Shown here piece by piece: positions 34,247 to 43,802 of a DNA stretch of 53,655 nt; the stretch's first letter is position 1, and each line of letters starts with the position of its first letter. Position numbers and translations under genes: made by a program. The stretch spans positions 1 through 53,655 of the forward strand of contig NZ_SOZA01000034.1 of assembly GCF_004519305.1 (NCBI RefSeq). The letters are read 5' to 3'. The notes under the pieces are model-generated. The model made no database searches and was not told the DNA's origin. It was given only the letters and a program-made list of their open reading frames with translations. Source of the stretch: Pseudomonas sp. RIT623 (GTDB lineage: Bacteria > Pseudomonadota > Gammaproteobacteria > Pseudomonadales > Pseudomonadaceae).

Positions 34247-35384
34247 CGGGGTGCTCCTGTGGTGGGGTTGGGGCAAGGGTGGTCGGTGTACTGGCGGTCT
34301 TGCGCAGGCGCGGCTTGAGCCACTGCCAGGTGCGTTGCGCCAGGCCCAGCAGCAGGCCGTCGGGGCGCCAGCTGTAGCTGCTCAGGCGCCAGTGTTCGAG
34401 GTGGCCGGTCTGGCGTTCGTGGAGCTGGTGGCTGGAATTGTTCAGGCTGACCCGCGAGGCGTCGACCCACTTCCAGTCCTGGTCCAGCCCCCAGTGAATC
34501 CACTCCTCGAGCAGCACGCGGCCACTGCCCAGGTCGCGGTGTTCGGGCGCGAAGGCGAGGTTGTAGTCGTACACCCGGCCGCGTTCGAGCAGGCCCAGGC
34601 GGTAGCTGATGCAGCGTCCGTCCAGTTCCAGCAGTACCAGGCAGACCAGGCCCTCGGCGGCCAGGGCGGTGAACGCCTGGTACATCCATTGGCGCTGCAG
34701 CTCGCCCGAGAAGATACCGACCTCGTCGTCGCCTTTCCAACTGGCCGCCTCGACGGCGCTGATGGCGTCGAGCAGTGCGCCGATGCTCTCGGGCGTGGCG
34801 ATGACCCGTCGGACCTGGGCACCACAGGCGCCGATGCGCTTGCGCGCGCGGCGCAGTTTGTAGCGCGGATCGCCGCCGATTTCCTGGCGATCGCCTTCGT
34901 TGATGCGGTGCACCGGCACACGGCAGCTCAGGCGCTGCTGCCAGGTGGAGCTGGCCGCAGCCCATTGGCGCAGCCAACCATCGGTCTCGGGGTGGTCCGG
35001 CACTTCGCTCAGTTGCAGCAGGGCATGCGGCAACTGCTTGCGGATGGCCTGCAGTACCTGCTCGGCATACAGCGCAGGCAGGTCGATGAGCAGGGCGATG
35101 CGGTCGCTCAGCGGGTGGCCGAGGTGGCGCACCACCGGGGCGAACAGCGGGCCGAAGGGTTCGCGGCAGCGAATCAGCGGCAGGCACAGGCACAGGCGTT
35201 GATCCTGGTAGCCGAGCAGCACTTGCAGCTGCTGGGCGGGCGCCAGCGCGGCCTCGGCGGCGCGCAGCCAGCCGAGGTGGTTGAACGGCGTGCTGGCAGG
35301 CAGGCGCTTGCGCAGCGCCTCGTACTCGCCGGCGGGGAAGTCGTGGCTGCGCAACGACGCGCACCACTTCAGCACCAGGCTCAC
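34218..35384 (-). CDS. FemAB/BioF2-like acyltransferase
   Basis: 388 aa with no membrane helix. The middle (SAVEAASWKGDDEVGIFSG... and CISYRLGLLERGRVYDYNLAFAPEHRDLGSGRVLLEEWIHWGL) carries the hallmarks of the GNAT-like domain found in exopolysaccharide loci (Acetyltransf_6). It probably transfers an acyl or aminoacyl group to the polymer or its precursor. It starts 4 bp after the GNAT gene upstream and overlaps the ChbG gene. Confidence 0.83.
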   Translation of the reverse strand: MSLVLKWCASLRSHDFPAGEYEALRKRLPASTPFNHLGWLRAAEAALAPAQQLQVLLGYQDQRLCLCLPLIRCREPFGPLFAPVVRHLGHPLSDRIALLIDLPALYAEQVLQAIRKQLPHALLQLSEVPDHPETDGWLRQWAAASSTWQQRLSCRVPVHRINEGDRQEIGGDPRYKLRRARKRIGACGAQVRRVIATPESIGALLDAISAVEAASWKGDDEVGIFSGELQRQWMYQAFTALAAEGLVCLVLLELDGRCISYRLGLLERGRVYDYNLAFAPEHRDLGSGRVLLEEWIHWGLDQDWKWVDASRVSLNNSSHQLHERQTGHLEHWRLSSYSWRPDGLLLGLAQRTWQWLKPRLRKTASTPTTLAPTPPQEHPDAVPGHSQR

Positions 35385-35388
35385 CGGC

Positions 35389-36078
35389 TCAACTCGCGGT
35401 GGCCGCAGAGGCTTGCGGCTCCGGCTTGCGCAACGGTTCCAGGCGCGACTCGCTGTAGCGGCTTTCGCGGAAGAACTTCCAGCGACCGAACAGGCAATAC
35501 ACGTTCATGATCCGTCCTTGTTCCTGGTAACCCATGCGCAGGTGCAACTTGAGCGCCGGGATGTTGTGCTGTTCGCAGACATCCACCACCTTGGTGCAGC
35601 CCTGGGCGGCCATGGCTTTCCACAGCGCCAGTTGCAGGTCCACCGACAGCTCGGTGCCCCAATATTTGCGGATCAGCTCGCCACCGAACTCGAAGAACTC
35701 GCCAGGCCCGACCGGGAACCAGCAACCATAGTAGTGGCGATCATGGTAGTGGCGGTTGCTGCCCCAGATGAACGCCACTGCATCGTTGTCGTCGTCGAGG
35801 AACATCAGCCCGGTATGGCCCTCGGCCGCCAGCTCGCGCATGGTTTCGACGCGATCGCCGAAATGCCGGGCAAAGGCCTGCGTGTTATGCACGCTGATGG
35901 CCTCGACACGCAGCGCGCCGTAGGGTTTCAGGCGATGCGGCGGCACCGGGCTGACCAGGTCGCGCTCCATCCACAACAGTTGCCAGTGGTAGAAAACGTA
36001 GTGCCGCCAGGCGCTACCGAGGGTATTGCGCAGTCCTTTGCGCTTGATGCGCTCCTGGAGCTTGGTCAAAGCACTCAT
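35389..36078 (-). CDS. GNAT-family N-acetyltransferase
   Basis: 229 aa. A basic N-terminal helix is followed by a GNAT-like core with LMFLDDDNDAVAFIWG, a glycine-poor acetyl-CoA loop, and the late segment DVCEQHNIPALKLHLRMGYQEQGRI, which is typical of GNAT enzymes. It probably acetylates a sugar or amino group of the exopolysaccharide. The C-terminal 20 residues are Pro/Ala/Ser-rich. Confidence 0.82.
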   Translation of the reverse strand: MSALTKLQERIKRKGLRNTLGSAWRHYVFYHWQLLWMERDLVSPVPPHRLKPYGALRVEAISVHNTQAFARHFGDRVETMRELAAEGHTGLMFLDDDNDAVAFIWGSNRHYHDRHYYGCWFPVGPGEFFEFGGELIRKYWGTELSVDLQLALWKAMAAQGCTKVVDVCEQHNIPALKLHLRMGYQEQGRIMNVYCLFGRWKFFRESRYSESRLEPLRKPEPQASAATAS

Positions 36079-36112
36079 GGTGCCTCCTGTACGTGGCAGG
36101 TCGAGATGCGTC

Positions 36113-38023
36113 TCATGACGCGTTCCAGGTCAGGGCAAACACGGTCTGCCCTGGCAATTGAAAACTTAGCTGGCCGTCGCGGCAGTCGTAGTGGCCGCGG
36201 TGGCTCTGGTTGTCGGGGCCGAACAGTTCCAGCTGGCCGGCAGGGCAGTTGCCCAGGGCGAGCGCGACCTGCTGCAGGCGCTCGGCCTTGTTCACTCCCA
36301 GCAGGCTGCGTTGGCGTTGGCGGGCCATGGCCAGGGCGTCGACTTCGAAGGCATCGTTGTCCAGCGCCAGCACCTGGTCCAGCCAGTGGCGCTGGATGAA
36401 CTGCTGGGCCAGGCCCACCGGCTTGAGTTCGTAGCGCTGGCCGCCGGTGTCGCGCAGCATGCCCTTGGGCCACTCGGGCTCGTCGGCGACGTGGAACCAG
36501 TTGAGCATGTCGAGCAGGCCGTCGCTGGCGGCGTTGATCACCACCGAGGTCCACCACAGGCCGGCGTAGTGGCTGTCCTGCTCGTAAGGGCTCAGGCTCG
36601 AGCCGCTGGACAGGTTGGTCTGGTCCAGCAGCAGCGCCTTGCGCGGCCGGCCCTGGCCATCCAGGCCGACCAGCGCGGCGGCCTGACGCACGCTGTCGCG
36701 GTAGCTGCGGGTGGCGAGCAGGTCGCGGACCATCCACTCGTGCCAGGCCAGCGCGTCGATCTGCGCGCCTTGCTCGGCGAGCAGGCGCCGCGCCCAGTCG
36801 ATGCCACGGCGTTGCTTGCCGTCCTCGGCGAAGGGGCCGCCGGTGAAGCGCGACGAGGCGGGCATGGCGATGCGTACCCCGGCCTGGTGGGCGCCGGGGT
36901 AGTCGCGCACGCGCTTGGCCATGGCCTGGAAGAAATCCCGATAGCTGGCGTAGTCGCGGTAGTTGAGGTTGGGTTCGTCGGCGAAGGCCAGGTAGTGCAG
37001 GCCCTGGCCGCCAAGGGCCTTGGTCGCCTCCAGCCAGGCGCCGAGGGCGTCGTGGCTGGTGCGGTCGCTGCGCAGGTCGGCCACCCGGGCGCTGCCGGCC
37101 AGCAGGGTGATGTCCTGGCGGATGCCGAAGCGTTGCTGATAGAGCTTGCGCCAGGCGTTCTCGAAATCGGGCTGGCGTTGCAGCACATCGACGAAGCTGT
37201 AGTAGCCGGCAGCCTGGGGGCGCAGCGCATCGAGGGCGGCGAAACTTGAGGGTGGTGGCAGCACGTAGGGCAAGGCCACCCCCAGCTTCGGCGTGGGGCC
37301 GAGGACTTTGTTGGCCAGCTTCAGGCGCACCTGGCCGGGTGCCTGCGGCAGGTCGCCGAGGTCTTCGGCGCGCTGGGTGAACAGGTTGGCGCTGCCATCG
37401 AGCCAGAACGCCGCCTTGCCGCTGCCTTGCAAGGACAGGCGCCAGGTTTCGTCGTGGTTGCTGGTCGGCAGCGCCTGCTGGTCGAAACGCCAGTAGGCAG
37501 GGTAGGGCTTGAGCGCCAGCTGGACGCGCCGACCATCGCCCAGTCGCTCGGCGAACAGGCCATGCACGCCGCCGTGATGCTTGCCGGCCAGGATCGCCTG
37601 TTCGCCAGCCTTGACCCGGAAGTACAGGGTTACCCTGGGGCCGACTTCGGCGCTGAAATGCACCTTGGGCGGGGCGAACAGCGCGCGGGTGCTGTCGGCG
37701 TGCTGGATGCGGTAGTCGCGAAAGCTGTAGCCGGGAACTTCCAGGCGGTAGGGGCCCAGCCCCGGTGCCAGTGGCCAGCTTTGCGCGCCGCGGACTTCCT
37801 CGGCGCTGATGGGCCGTTCGCCGACCAGGCGGCCCTTGCCGTCGAGCAGGAACAGCCGCTCGGCGTTGGCGTCGGCCTGCCAGGCTGGGCGCCACTGGAT
37901 GCGCACTTGGTCGTCGCGGCTTGGCAGCAGGTACAAGCTGCCATCGCGAATCTCCCCCCATTGCAGCGGCGCCGCCGGCAGCACGGGCGAGAGCAGCAGG
38001 GCGAGCAGCAGCAGGGCCCTCAT
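36113..38023 (-). CDS. Periplasmic glycoside hydrolase of the exopolysaccharide locus
   Basis: 636 aa with a signal peptide (MRALLLLALLLSPVLPAAP). The N-terminal ~240 residues look beta-rich. The second half looks like a TIM-barrel hydrolase: TYLAFADEPNLNY-type motif with E350 in an (N/D)-E-P context typical of clan A acid/base residues, HEWMVRDLLATRSYRD, and MLNWFHVADEPEW further on. The family is most likely GH39-like (compare PslG), but this is not certain. Such enzymes trim or release polymer during export. The start at 38023 overlaps the flippase stop by 4 bp; the upstream open frame is antisense-like filler. Confidence 0.82.
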   Translation of the reverse strand: MRALLLLALLLSPVLPAAPLQWGEIRDGSLYLLPSRDDQVRIQWRPAWQADANAERLFLLDGKGRLVGERPISAEEVRGAQSWPLAPGLGPYRLEVPGYSFRDYRIQHADSTRALFAPPKVHFSAEVGPRVTLYFRVKAGEQAILAGKHHGGVHGLFAERLGDGRRVQLALKPYPAYWRFDQQALPTSNHDETWRLSLQGSGKAAFWLDGSANLFTQRAEDLGDLPQAPGQVRLKLANKVLGPTPKLGVALPYVLPPPSSFAALDALRPQAAGYYSFVDVLQRQPDFENAWRKLYQQRFGIRQDITLLAGSARVADLRSDRTSHDALGAWLEATKALGGQGLHYLAFADEPNLNYRDYASYRDFFQAMAKRVRDYPGAHQAGVRIAMPASSRFTGGPFAEDGKQRRGIDWARRLLAEQGAQIDALAWHEWMVRDLLATRSYRDSVRQAAALVGLDGQGRPRKALLLDQTNLSSGSSLSPYEQDSHYAGLWWTSVVINAASDGLLDMLNWFHVADEPEWPKGMLRDTGGQRYELKPVGLAQQFIQRHWLDQVLALDNDAFEVDALAMARQRQRSLLGVNKAERLQQVALALGNCPAGQLELFGPDNQSHRGHYDCRDGQLSFQLPGQTVFALTWNAS

Positions 38024-39324
38024 GCCGCCCTCCGTTGCAGCATCTGGCGTAGCGGCGCCAAGTCGCTGGGCAGGATGATCAGCGTGTGCGCCGCTGGCAC
38101 GCCGCTCAGGCGGCAGTACAGCACCAGCATGGCCACGGTCACCGCCAGGTAGGCGATCGAGGAAGCCGCCGCCGCGCCGACGATGCCCCAGGTCGGGATT
38201 AGCAGCACATTGAGCAGCAGGTTCAAGGCGGCCCCCGCACCCATCAGCAGCGACACCGTGCCGGGGCGGTTCTTGCCCAGCAGGTCCAGGCGCAGGATGC
38301 TCGCATAGCACAGCCCCAGCAGCCCGGGCAGCAGGGCCAGCAAGGCCGGGTAGGCCGGCGCGTAGTCGGCGCCGAACAGGGTGACGATCAGCCATTGGCC
38401 GATCAGCGCCATGCCCAGGCAGGCGCCGAGCATCACCGTGGCGGTCAGGCGCAGGGCCAGCGGGGTCAGGCGTTCCATGCCGGCATCCTGTTGCAGCAGG
38501 CGTTTCATCAGCGGCGTGGTGACGGCCTCGGGGACGATCAGCAGCAGCTCGGCGGCGGCGCTGGCCATGGCGTAGTGGCCCAGGGCGGTGCTGCCGAGCA
38601 GGGCGCCGATGAACAGGTAGTCCGAGCGCAGGATCAGTTGCTGGAACAACAGGTCCGGGTGGCTCTTGGCGCTGTAGGCCAACAGCTCGCGCTGGCCGCC
38701 GCGGTCCCAGCGCAGGCGCAGGCGATGCTGGCGGCCGAGCCACCACAGGCCCAGCACCACCACCAGGGCGATGCCGACCAGCCAACTGATCAGCGCGGCT
38801 TCCAGGGCCTGCTCGCGCCACATCCAGAACAACCCGAGGAACAGCAGCAGTGGCGCCAGCGACTCGGCCAGGCGCAGGGCATTGAAGGCTCCGACACCGC
38901 CGCTGGCGTTGTGCAGGGTCAGCAGGCCGCTCTTGAGCACGGTCATCGGTACCGCCAGCAGCAACAGCCAGGCCAGCAGGCCCAGTTGCACGGTCACCGC
39001 CAGGTCGGCTCCGAACTGGCGCACCAGCACGACACACAGCAGGGTCAGCAGCCCGGCCAGCAGGCTGCCGTAGACCAGCACCTGGGTCAGCAGCAGGCCC
39101 AGGTCGCGCTGCTTGGCCGCCTGGTAGCCCACCGCGCTGTTCAGGCCGCCGCTGGTGGCGGCGCTGATCAGGTCGGGCAGGGTGCTGAGCAGGGCGAACA
39201 GCCCGCGTTCGCTGGGGCCGAGGATGCGCGCCAGGAGCACGTTGCGCAGCAGGCGCAGGGCGATCATCGCAAGCTTGGTGCCCATGCTCAGCGCCAGGTG
39301 GCGCAGGTAGCTGTTGCGGTTCAT
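38020..39324 (-). CDS. Wzx-like polysaccharide flippase
   Basis: 434 aa with about 12-14 hydrophobic segments and the MATE/PST layout: an N-terminal ...LALSMGTKLAMIALRLLRNVLLARILGPSERGLFALL segment and LAYSAKSHPDLLFQQLILRSDYLFIGALLG in the middle. It flips the undecaprenyl-linked repeat unit across the inner membrane. It overlaps both neighbours by 1-4 bp. Confidence 0.92.
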   Translation of the reverse strand: MNRNSYLRHLALSMGTKLAMIALRLLRNVLLARILGPSERGLFALLSTLPDLISAATSGGLNSAVGYQAAKQRDLGLLLTQVLVYGSLLAGLLTLLCVVLVRQFGADLAVTVQLGLLAWLLLLAVPMTVLKSGLLTLHNASGGVGAFNALRLAESLAPLLLFLGLFWMWREQALEAALISWLVGIALVVVLGLWWLGRQHRLRLRWDRGGQRELLAYSAKSHPDLLFQQLILRSDYLFIGALLGSTALGHYAMASAAAELLLIVPEAVTTPLMKRLLQQDAGMERLTPLALRLTATVMLGACLGMALIGQWLIVTLFGADYAPAYPALLALLPGLLGLCYASILRLDLLGKNRPGTVSLLMGAGAALNLLLNVLLIPTWGIVGAAAASSIAYLAVTVAMLVLYCRLSGVPAAHTLIILPSDLAPLRQMLQRRAA

Positions 39325-40331
39325 CAGCGGTCTCCGCGACTGATGCGCCAGGCCAGCAGCGAGGGCCGGCTGGCATTGCGCTGGCTGACGCCGATGCGCG
39401 GCAGGGCCAGCGGGTCGTCATGGCCCTGGCAGATACCCGGGCGGGTGCTCAGGGCGTAGGGGTAGCGATGCGCGGCGACCTGGGCGCGCACGCGTTCGTC
39501 GTGGTCGCCGTTGGGGTAGCAGTACACCGGCAGCGGTGCGCGGCAGCCTTCGTTGAGTGCCGCATGGCTGCGGGTCAGCTCTTCCTTGAGGCGATGGTCG
39601 TCCAGGTAGGGCAGCAGGGCATGGCTGGCGCCATGCGGGCCGAAGCGCACCAGGCCGGAGTCCTCCAGGGCGCGCACCTGCTGCCAGTCCATGGCCTGGG
39701 GCAGCGATTCCGTCGGGCAGGCGTCGGTCAGTACGTGCAGGGCCTGGGGGCTGAGGCTCTTGAGGGTCTGCAGGTAGCGCGCCAGTACCAGGCTGCGGGC
39801 CTTGCTGTGGTCGTGCATGAAGTAGGCTGCCGGCAACGGCCGGCCGAGTTTGCGCAGGCGTTCGATCAGTTGCCGCCGTGCCTCCTCGCCATGGCTGCCC
39901 CACAAGGTCTCGCCGACGCTTTCCCACCAGAAGCGCTGGCGGCTGCCGATGTAGTCGGTGGACAGGAAGATGCTCGCCGGCACCTGGTGGCGCTGCAGCA
40001 GGGGGAAGGCGTTGACGGCGTTGTCGCGCCAGCCGTCGTCGAAGGTCAGGGCGACCTTGGGGCGGCTGTCGCCGCGTGGCTCCTCGTGGCTCTGCAGCAG
40101 GTCCATGAGGCTGACGCAATCGAAATGCCGGGGCAGCCAGCGCAGCAAGCCTTCGAAGGCCCGGGGGCCGACGCACAGTTCGTTGCGGTGGGGCAGCGCG
40201 GCGCTGGCGTCATCGGCCAGCACCCGGTGCAGCATGAGGATCACCCCGGCGCCACGCAGCTCGGCGCGTCCGCGTGGCGAGTTGAAATAGAACCAGCCGC
40301 TGGCCTGCTTGATATGGGTCTTGATCGGCAT
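39324..40331 (-). CDS. Polysaccharide deacetylase (NodB/CE4 family)
   Basis: 335 aa. NodB motif 1 is LTFDDGW (TFDD at 96-99); motif 2 is HGASH; a later arginine-poor segment ends in PNGDHDERV, typical of the C-terminal barrel. It removes acetyl groups from N-acetylhexosamine units. No signal peptide is evident, so the substrate may be the cytoplasmic lipid-linked unit or the protein may be exported by an unusual N-terminus. It overlaps the flippase by 1 bp. Confidence 0.9.
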   Translation of the reverse strand: MPIKTHIKQASGWFYFNSPRGRAELRGAGVILMLHRVLADDASAALPHRNELCVGPRAFEGLLRWLPRHFDCVSLMDLLQSHEEPRGDSRPKVALTFDDGWRDNAVNAFPLLQRHQVPASIFLSTDYIGSRQRFWWESVGETLWGSHGEEARRQLIERLRKLGRPLPAAYFMHDHSKARSLVLARYLQTLKSLSPQALHVLTDACPTESLPQAMDWQQVRALEDSGLVRFGPHGASHALLPYLDDHRLKEELTRSHAALNEGCRAPLPVYCYPNGDHDERVRAQVAAHRYPYALSTRPGICQGHDDPLALPRIGVSQRNASRPSLLAWRISRGDR

Positions 40332-40340
40332 GTCCGTCGC

Positions 40341-41477
40341 TCATCGATTCTGGTCGGGGTTCCATTGGCTGTAGCTGTGCCCGCGCAGGAATTGCCACAG
40401 GCCCACGCTCATGCCGGCGAGGGTGACCAGCACGAAGGCGGCCAGGCGGAACGGGCGCGGCAGGCGTCGCTGGGCATCGAGCAGGCCGGCGATGGCGGCG
40501 GCGTAGCCGAGCAGTTGCAAGGCCAGGGTCAGGCGGTAGAAGCCGGGTTCGGCGGCCAGCCACAGGTTGGCCAGCAGCAGCGGCAGCAGCAGCACCGGGG
40601 CCAGGCGCCGGATCAGCTTGTGGCTGATCAGGGCGATGGCGTACAGGCCGTGGCGCGCCGGGTTGAGCAGCTCGCGGCGGGCGGCCAGGCTCAACAGGCC
40701 GCCGACGGTGACGCGCTGGCGGCGGCGGAACTGCTTGTCGGCCTCGTCCACGCCCTGGTCCAGCACCACCGCCTCGGGTACATAGACGATGCGCAGGCCG
40801 GCGGCTGGTGCGCAGGTGCTGATGAAGAAGTCGTCGTTGACCTGTTTCGGGATCGGCTGGTACAGCGCGCGGCGCAGGGCCAGCAGGGCGCCGTCGGCCG
40901 AGACCATGCAGCCGGTTCGGTTCTCCACCTTGCGCACCCAGGCCTCATAGTGGCGGTACAGGCTGTCGCCGATGCTCAGGCCCTTGCCCGGATCGGGGAT
41001 GATCATATGCCCGGCGCTGCCGCCGACATCGGCGTCGGCGAAAGGCGCCAGCAGCAGGCCGAGGGTGTCGGTCGACCACTGGTTGTCGGCGTCGGTGAAC
41101 ACCAGCAGGTCACCCGTGCACACTTGCACGGCGCTGTTCAACGCACCGGCCTTGCCCAGGCGTGGCAGGTCCAGCACCTGCACCCGTGGGTCGCCCAGGC
41201 TGCGGGCCAAGGCCACGGTGCGATCGCTGGAGCCGTCGCTGGCCACCACCACCTGCAGCTCGGCGGCTGCATAGTCCTGGCCGAGCACGCTGGCAAGCTT
41301 GGCTTCGATATGCCGCTCTTCGTTGTGCGCGGCGATCACCACGCTCACCCGCTGCGGCGGCAATGGTGAATGCGTGCGACGGGCAAAGAACGGCGCGGCC
41401 AGGGTCAGCAGCAGGGGATAGCCGACCCAGGCATATAGCGGCAGCAACAGGCATAGCCAGAAAATGAACTCAGCCAC
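40341..41477 (-). CDS. Membrane glycosyltransferase family 2
   Basis: 378 aa. An N-terminal helix (FIFWLCLLLPLYAWVGYPLLL), then the GT2 catalytic domain: VSVVIAAHNEERHIEAKLASVLGQDY, LLVFTDADNQW (DxD) and VNDDFFISTCAPAAG. Two C-terminal helices follow (ALISHKLIRRLAPVLLLPLLL and later). It adds a sugar to the lipid-linked unit on the cytoplasmic face. It overlaps the next GT2 gene by 8 bp. Confidence 0.92.
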   Translation of the reverse strand: MAEFIFWLCLLLPLYAWVGYPLLLTLAAPFFARRTHSPLPPQRVSVVIAAHNEERHIEAKLASVLGQDYAAAELQVVVASDGSSDRTVALARSLGDPRVQVLDLPRLGKAGALNSAVQVCTGDLLVFTDADNQWSTDTLGLLLAPFADADVGGSAGHMIIPDPGKGLSIGDSLYRHYEAWVRKVENRTGCMVSADGALLALRRALYQPIPKQVNDDFFISTCAPAAGLRIVYVPEAVVLDQGVDEADKQFRRRQRVTVGGLLSLAARRELLNPARHGLYAIALISHKLIRRLAPVLLLPLLLANLWLAAEPGFYRLTLALQLLGYAAAIAGLLDAQRRLPRPFRLAAFVLVTLAGMSVGLWQFLRGHSYSQWNPDQNR

Positions 41478-42435
41478 GGGCGGGCCTCCTTGCGGTGCGG
41501 TTGAACAGGCTGAGGATGAAGGCCGCGCCGGCCAGGTGCAGGCGCAGCCAGTGCAGGCCCCAGAGCTGCAGCGTGAGCAGCGGGTCGCGGTGCCTGCGGC
41601 TCTGGCGCAGGCTCAGGAGCAGCGCGGGCAGGGCGCTGACCAGCAGGAAGAACAGGGCAACATGCGGGAAACCGTCGAGCAGCGCCGACAGGGCCATGGC
41701 GTCCAGTACCCAGGCGCCCACCGAGAGCATCGGGAACCGCAGCAGGCGCAGGCTCACGCCATGGCTGCGCAGCAATTGCAGGTGGCTGCCCTGGCGCCAC
41801 ATCTCCTTGCCCAGCCATTCGCGCCAGTTGGCTTCATAGCCCCAGTGCAGCACCGCCGGTTCGCGCAGTACGCGAAGGCGCGCGCCGGCTTCATGCAGGC
41901 GCAGGGTGAAGTCCTTGTCCTCGCCGGTGCGCAGGCGTTCGTCGAAGCCGCCAACCTGTTCGAACCAACTGCGCCGCATCAACAGGTTGGGGGTGGGCAG
42001 CCAGGTGCAGTCCTGCACCGTCTGGCCGGTGCGCAAGGTGCGCCGTTGCCAGGCCTGGGCGAACCACGGCGCATGGCGTGGGGTGTCGCAGTCCAGGGCG
42101 AAGACATCGCCTTCGCCACGGCGCTGCAGGTCTAGCAGCAGGTCCAGCCAGTGCTCCGGGACTTCGATGTCGGCATCGAGGAAGGCCAGCCAGTCGCCTT
42201 GGCTGGCGTTTACGCCGGCATTGCGCAGGGCGCCGATGGCCACGCCCGGCACGCTCAGCACCTGGGCGCCGTGAGCGCGGGCGATCGCCGGGCCGTCGTC
42301 GCTGGAGCCGTTGTCCACCACGATCAGCTCGCACGCCAGCCCCGCCGCGCTGGCCGAGCACCGGGCGGCGTCGAGGGTGCGGCCGATATGGCGGGTTTCG
42401 TTGAACATCGGGATGACGATACTCACCCGGCTCAT
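41470..42435 (-). CDS. Glycosyltransferase family 2 with C-terminal membrane segments
   Basis: 321 aa. VSIVIPMFNETRHIGRTLDAAR and LAFLDADIEVPEHWL (DxD) with VGGFDERLRTGEDKDFTLRL mark an inverting GT-A transferase. Two to three hydrophobic segments near the C-terminus anchor it in the inner membrane. Donor sugar unknown. Confidence 0.92.
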   Translation of the reverse strand: MSRVSIVIPMFNETRHIGRTLDAARCSASAAGLACELIVVDNGSSDDGPAIARAHGAQVLSVPGVAIGALRNAGVNASQGDWLAFLDADIEVPEHWLDLLLDLQRRGEGDVFALDCDTPRHAPWFAQAWQRRTLRTGQTVQDCTWLPTPNLLMRRSWFEQVGGFDERLRTGEDKDFTLRLHEAGARLRVLREPAVLHWGYEANWREWLGKEMWRQGSHLQLLRSHGVSLRLLRFPMLSVGAWVLDAMALSALLDGFPHVALFFLLVSALPALLLSLRQSRRHRDPLLTLQLWGLHWLRLHLAGAAFILSLFNRTARRPARG

Positions 42436-43802
42436 CGGGCCACCTCCACCGGCTGCTGCTCACGCGCCTGGCCAAGCAGCACGCTGGACAGCGCCAGCAT
42501 CAGCCACAGGTACTTGTGGCTCGGCGCGCTGAGGAACATCAGGAACAGGCCGATGGCGAGCATGCTCATGGTCAGGTGGGTCATCAGGTCGGCGCGGTCC
42601 GGGTCGCCGGCCGCGCGGAAGGCGGCGCGCGCCTGCCAGAAATTGCGCAGGGCCAGCACGATCATGCCGACGAACAGCAGCCCCGCCGGCAGGCCGACTT
42701 CGCTGAACAGTTCCAGGTAGGTGTTGTGGGCCCGCCGGTAGAGGTCGGTGGTCTTGCTGTTGACCGGGGCGAAGGCCTTGGAGAAGCCGGTATCTGCGTA
42801 ATGCAGCGGGAAGGTGCCGGGCCCGGTGCCGAGCAGCGGGCTGTGGCTGATCATTTCCTTGCCCACCACCAGGTAGGAGGCGCGCCGTCCCAGCGACTCG
42901 TCCTGGTGCGCGTTGACCCCAGACTTGAGCAGCATCAGCGACTGGATGCGCTCGGCGTAGCCGGCGGGCATCAAGGCGATGCCCAGGGGCAGGACGATGG
43001 CCAGGCCGAGCATGGCGAAGCCTAGGTGGCGCGGGCGGATGCGCGTCAGCTGTTCGCGGTAGTTGTGCAGCACGATGCCCAGGCTGATCAGCAGCACCAC
43101 CAGCCCCGAGCGCGACTCGGTCTTGGTCATGCCCACCAGCAGCAACAGGCAGCAACCGGCCCAGAACAGCTTGACCGGGATCTGCCGCGCCTTGATCGCC
43201 AGCCACAGCCCCAAGGGCATGGCGATGGTGATCAGCAGGGCGAAGGCGTTGGGATCGAGCATGGCCGAGGCGCGGCCCTGCTCCTGGTACTTGGTGGAGA
43301 AGATCGCGAACAGACAGGTAACGCATACGCTGACGGTGATCAGCCGCGCCAGCAGCGGTAGGTTGAGGTCGCGACCGACCAGCAAGGTAATGACGAACAC
43401 CACCAGGCCCACCAGCAGCTCACGCAGGTGCCCGCCCGACAGGGCCAGGTCGTCGCTGGCCCACAGGCTCAGCAGGTACAGGGCCATGAACGGCAGCAGC
43501 AGGCGCCATTGATTGCTGCGCAGGCGCTCGCCGGGGAGTTGGCGCACTGCCAGTTGCAGGCTGAGGATCAGCACCAGGCCGATGCCCACCAGCTTGGCGC
43601 CGGACACCAGGCCGTCCTTGAGCAGCCCTTCCAGCGGCACCAGGGTGGCGATCGCCAGCAGGCCCCAGGCCGGCTTGCGGTACAACACCAGCACGCCGGC
43701 CAGGCCGATCACGCCGCCGGGCGCCAGGAACGGGTAGGGGCTGGCCAGCAGACCCAGGCTCAGCAAGGCCACCAGGGCCACCAGCGACAGGGGAATGATC
43801 AT
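42432..43802 (-). CDS. Wzy-like O-antigen/EPS polymerase
   Basis: 456 aa, about 12 hydrophobic segments. The O-antigen ligase/polymerase signature lies in a large periplasmic loop: RRAHNTYLELFSEVGLPAGLLFVGMI. It joins repeat units on the periplasmic side, together with the Wzz-like co-polymerase. Whether it is a polymerase or a ligase cannot be told from sequence, but the locus favours a polymerase. It overlaps both neighbours by 4 bp. Confidence 0.88.
   Translation of the reverse strand: MIIPLSLVALVALLSLGLLASPYPFLAPGGVIGLAGVLVLYRKPAWGLLAIATLVPLEGLLKDGLVSGAKLVGIGLVLILSLQLAVRQLPGERLRSNQWRLLLPFMALYLLSLWASDDLALSGGHLRELLVGLVVFVITLLVGRDLNLPLLARLITVSVCVTCLFAIFSTKYQEQGRASAMLDPNAFALLITIAMPLGLWLAIKARQIPVKLFWAGCCLLLLVGMTKTESRSGLVVLLISLGIVLHNYREQLTRIRPRHLGFAMLGLAIVLPLGIALMPAGYAERIQSLMLLKSGVNAHQDESLGRRASYLVVGKEMISHSPLLGTGPGTFPLHYADTGFSKAFAPVNSKTTDLYRRAHNTYLELFSEVGLPAGLLFVGMIVLALRNFWQARAAFRAAGDPDRADLMTHLTMSMLAIGLFLMFLSAPSHKYLWLMLALSSVLLGQAREQQPVEVAR

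Noticed and set aside
38024..39421. N-terminal extension of the glycoside hydrolase frame into the flippase gene
   Set aside because: The extension is Arg/Pro/Ala-rich filler opposite the flippase's coding frame; the signal peptide starts at 38023.
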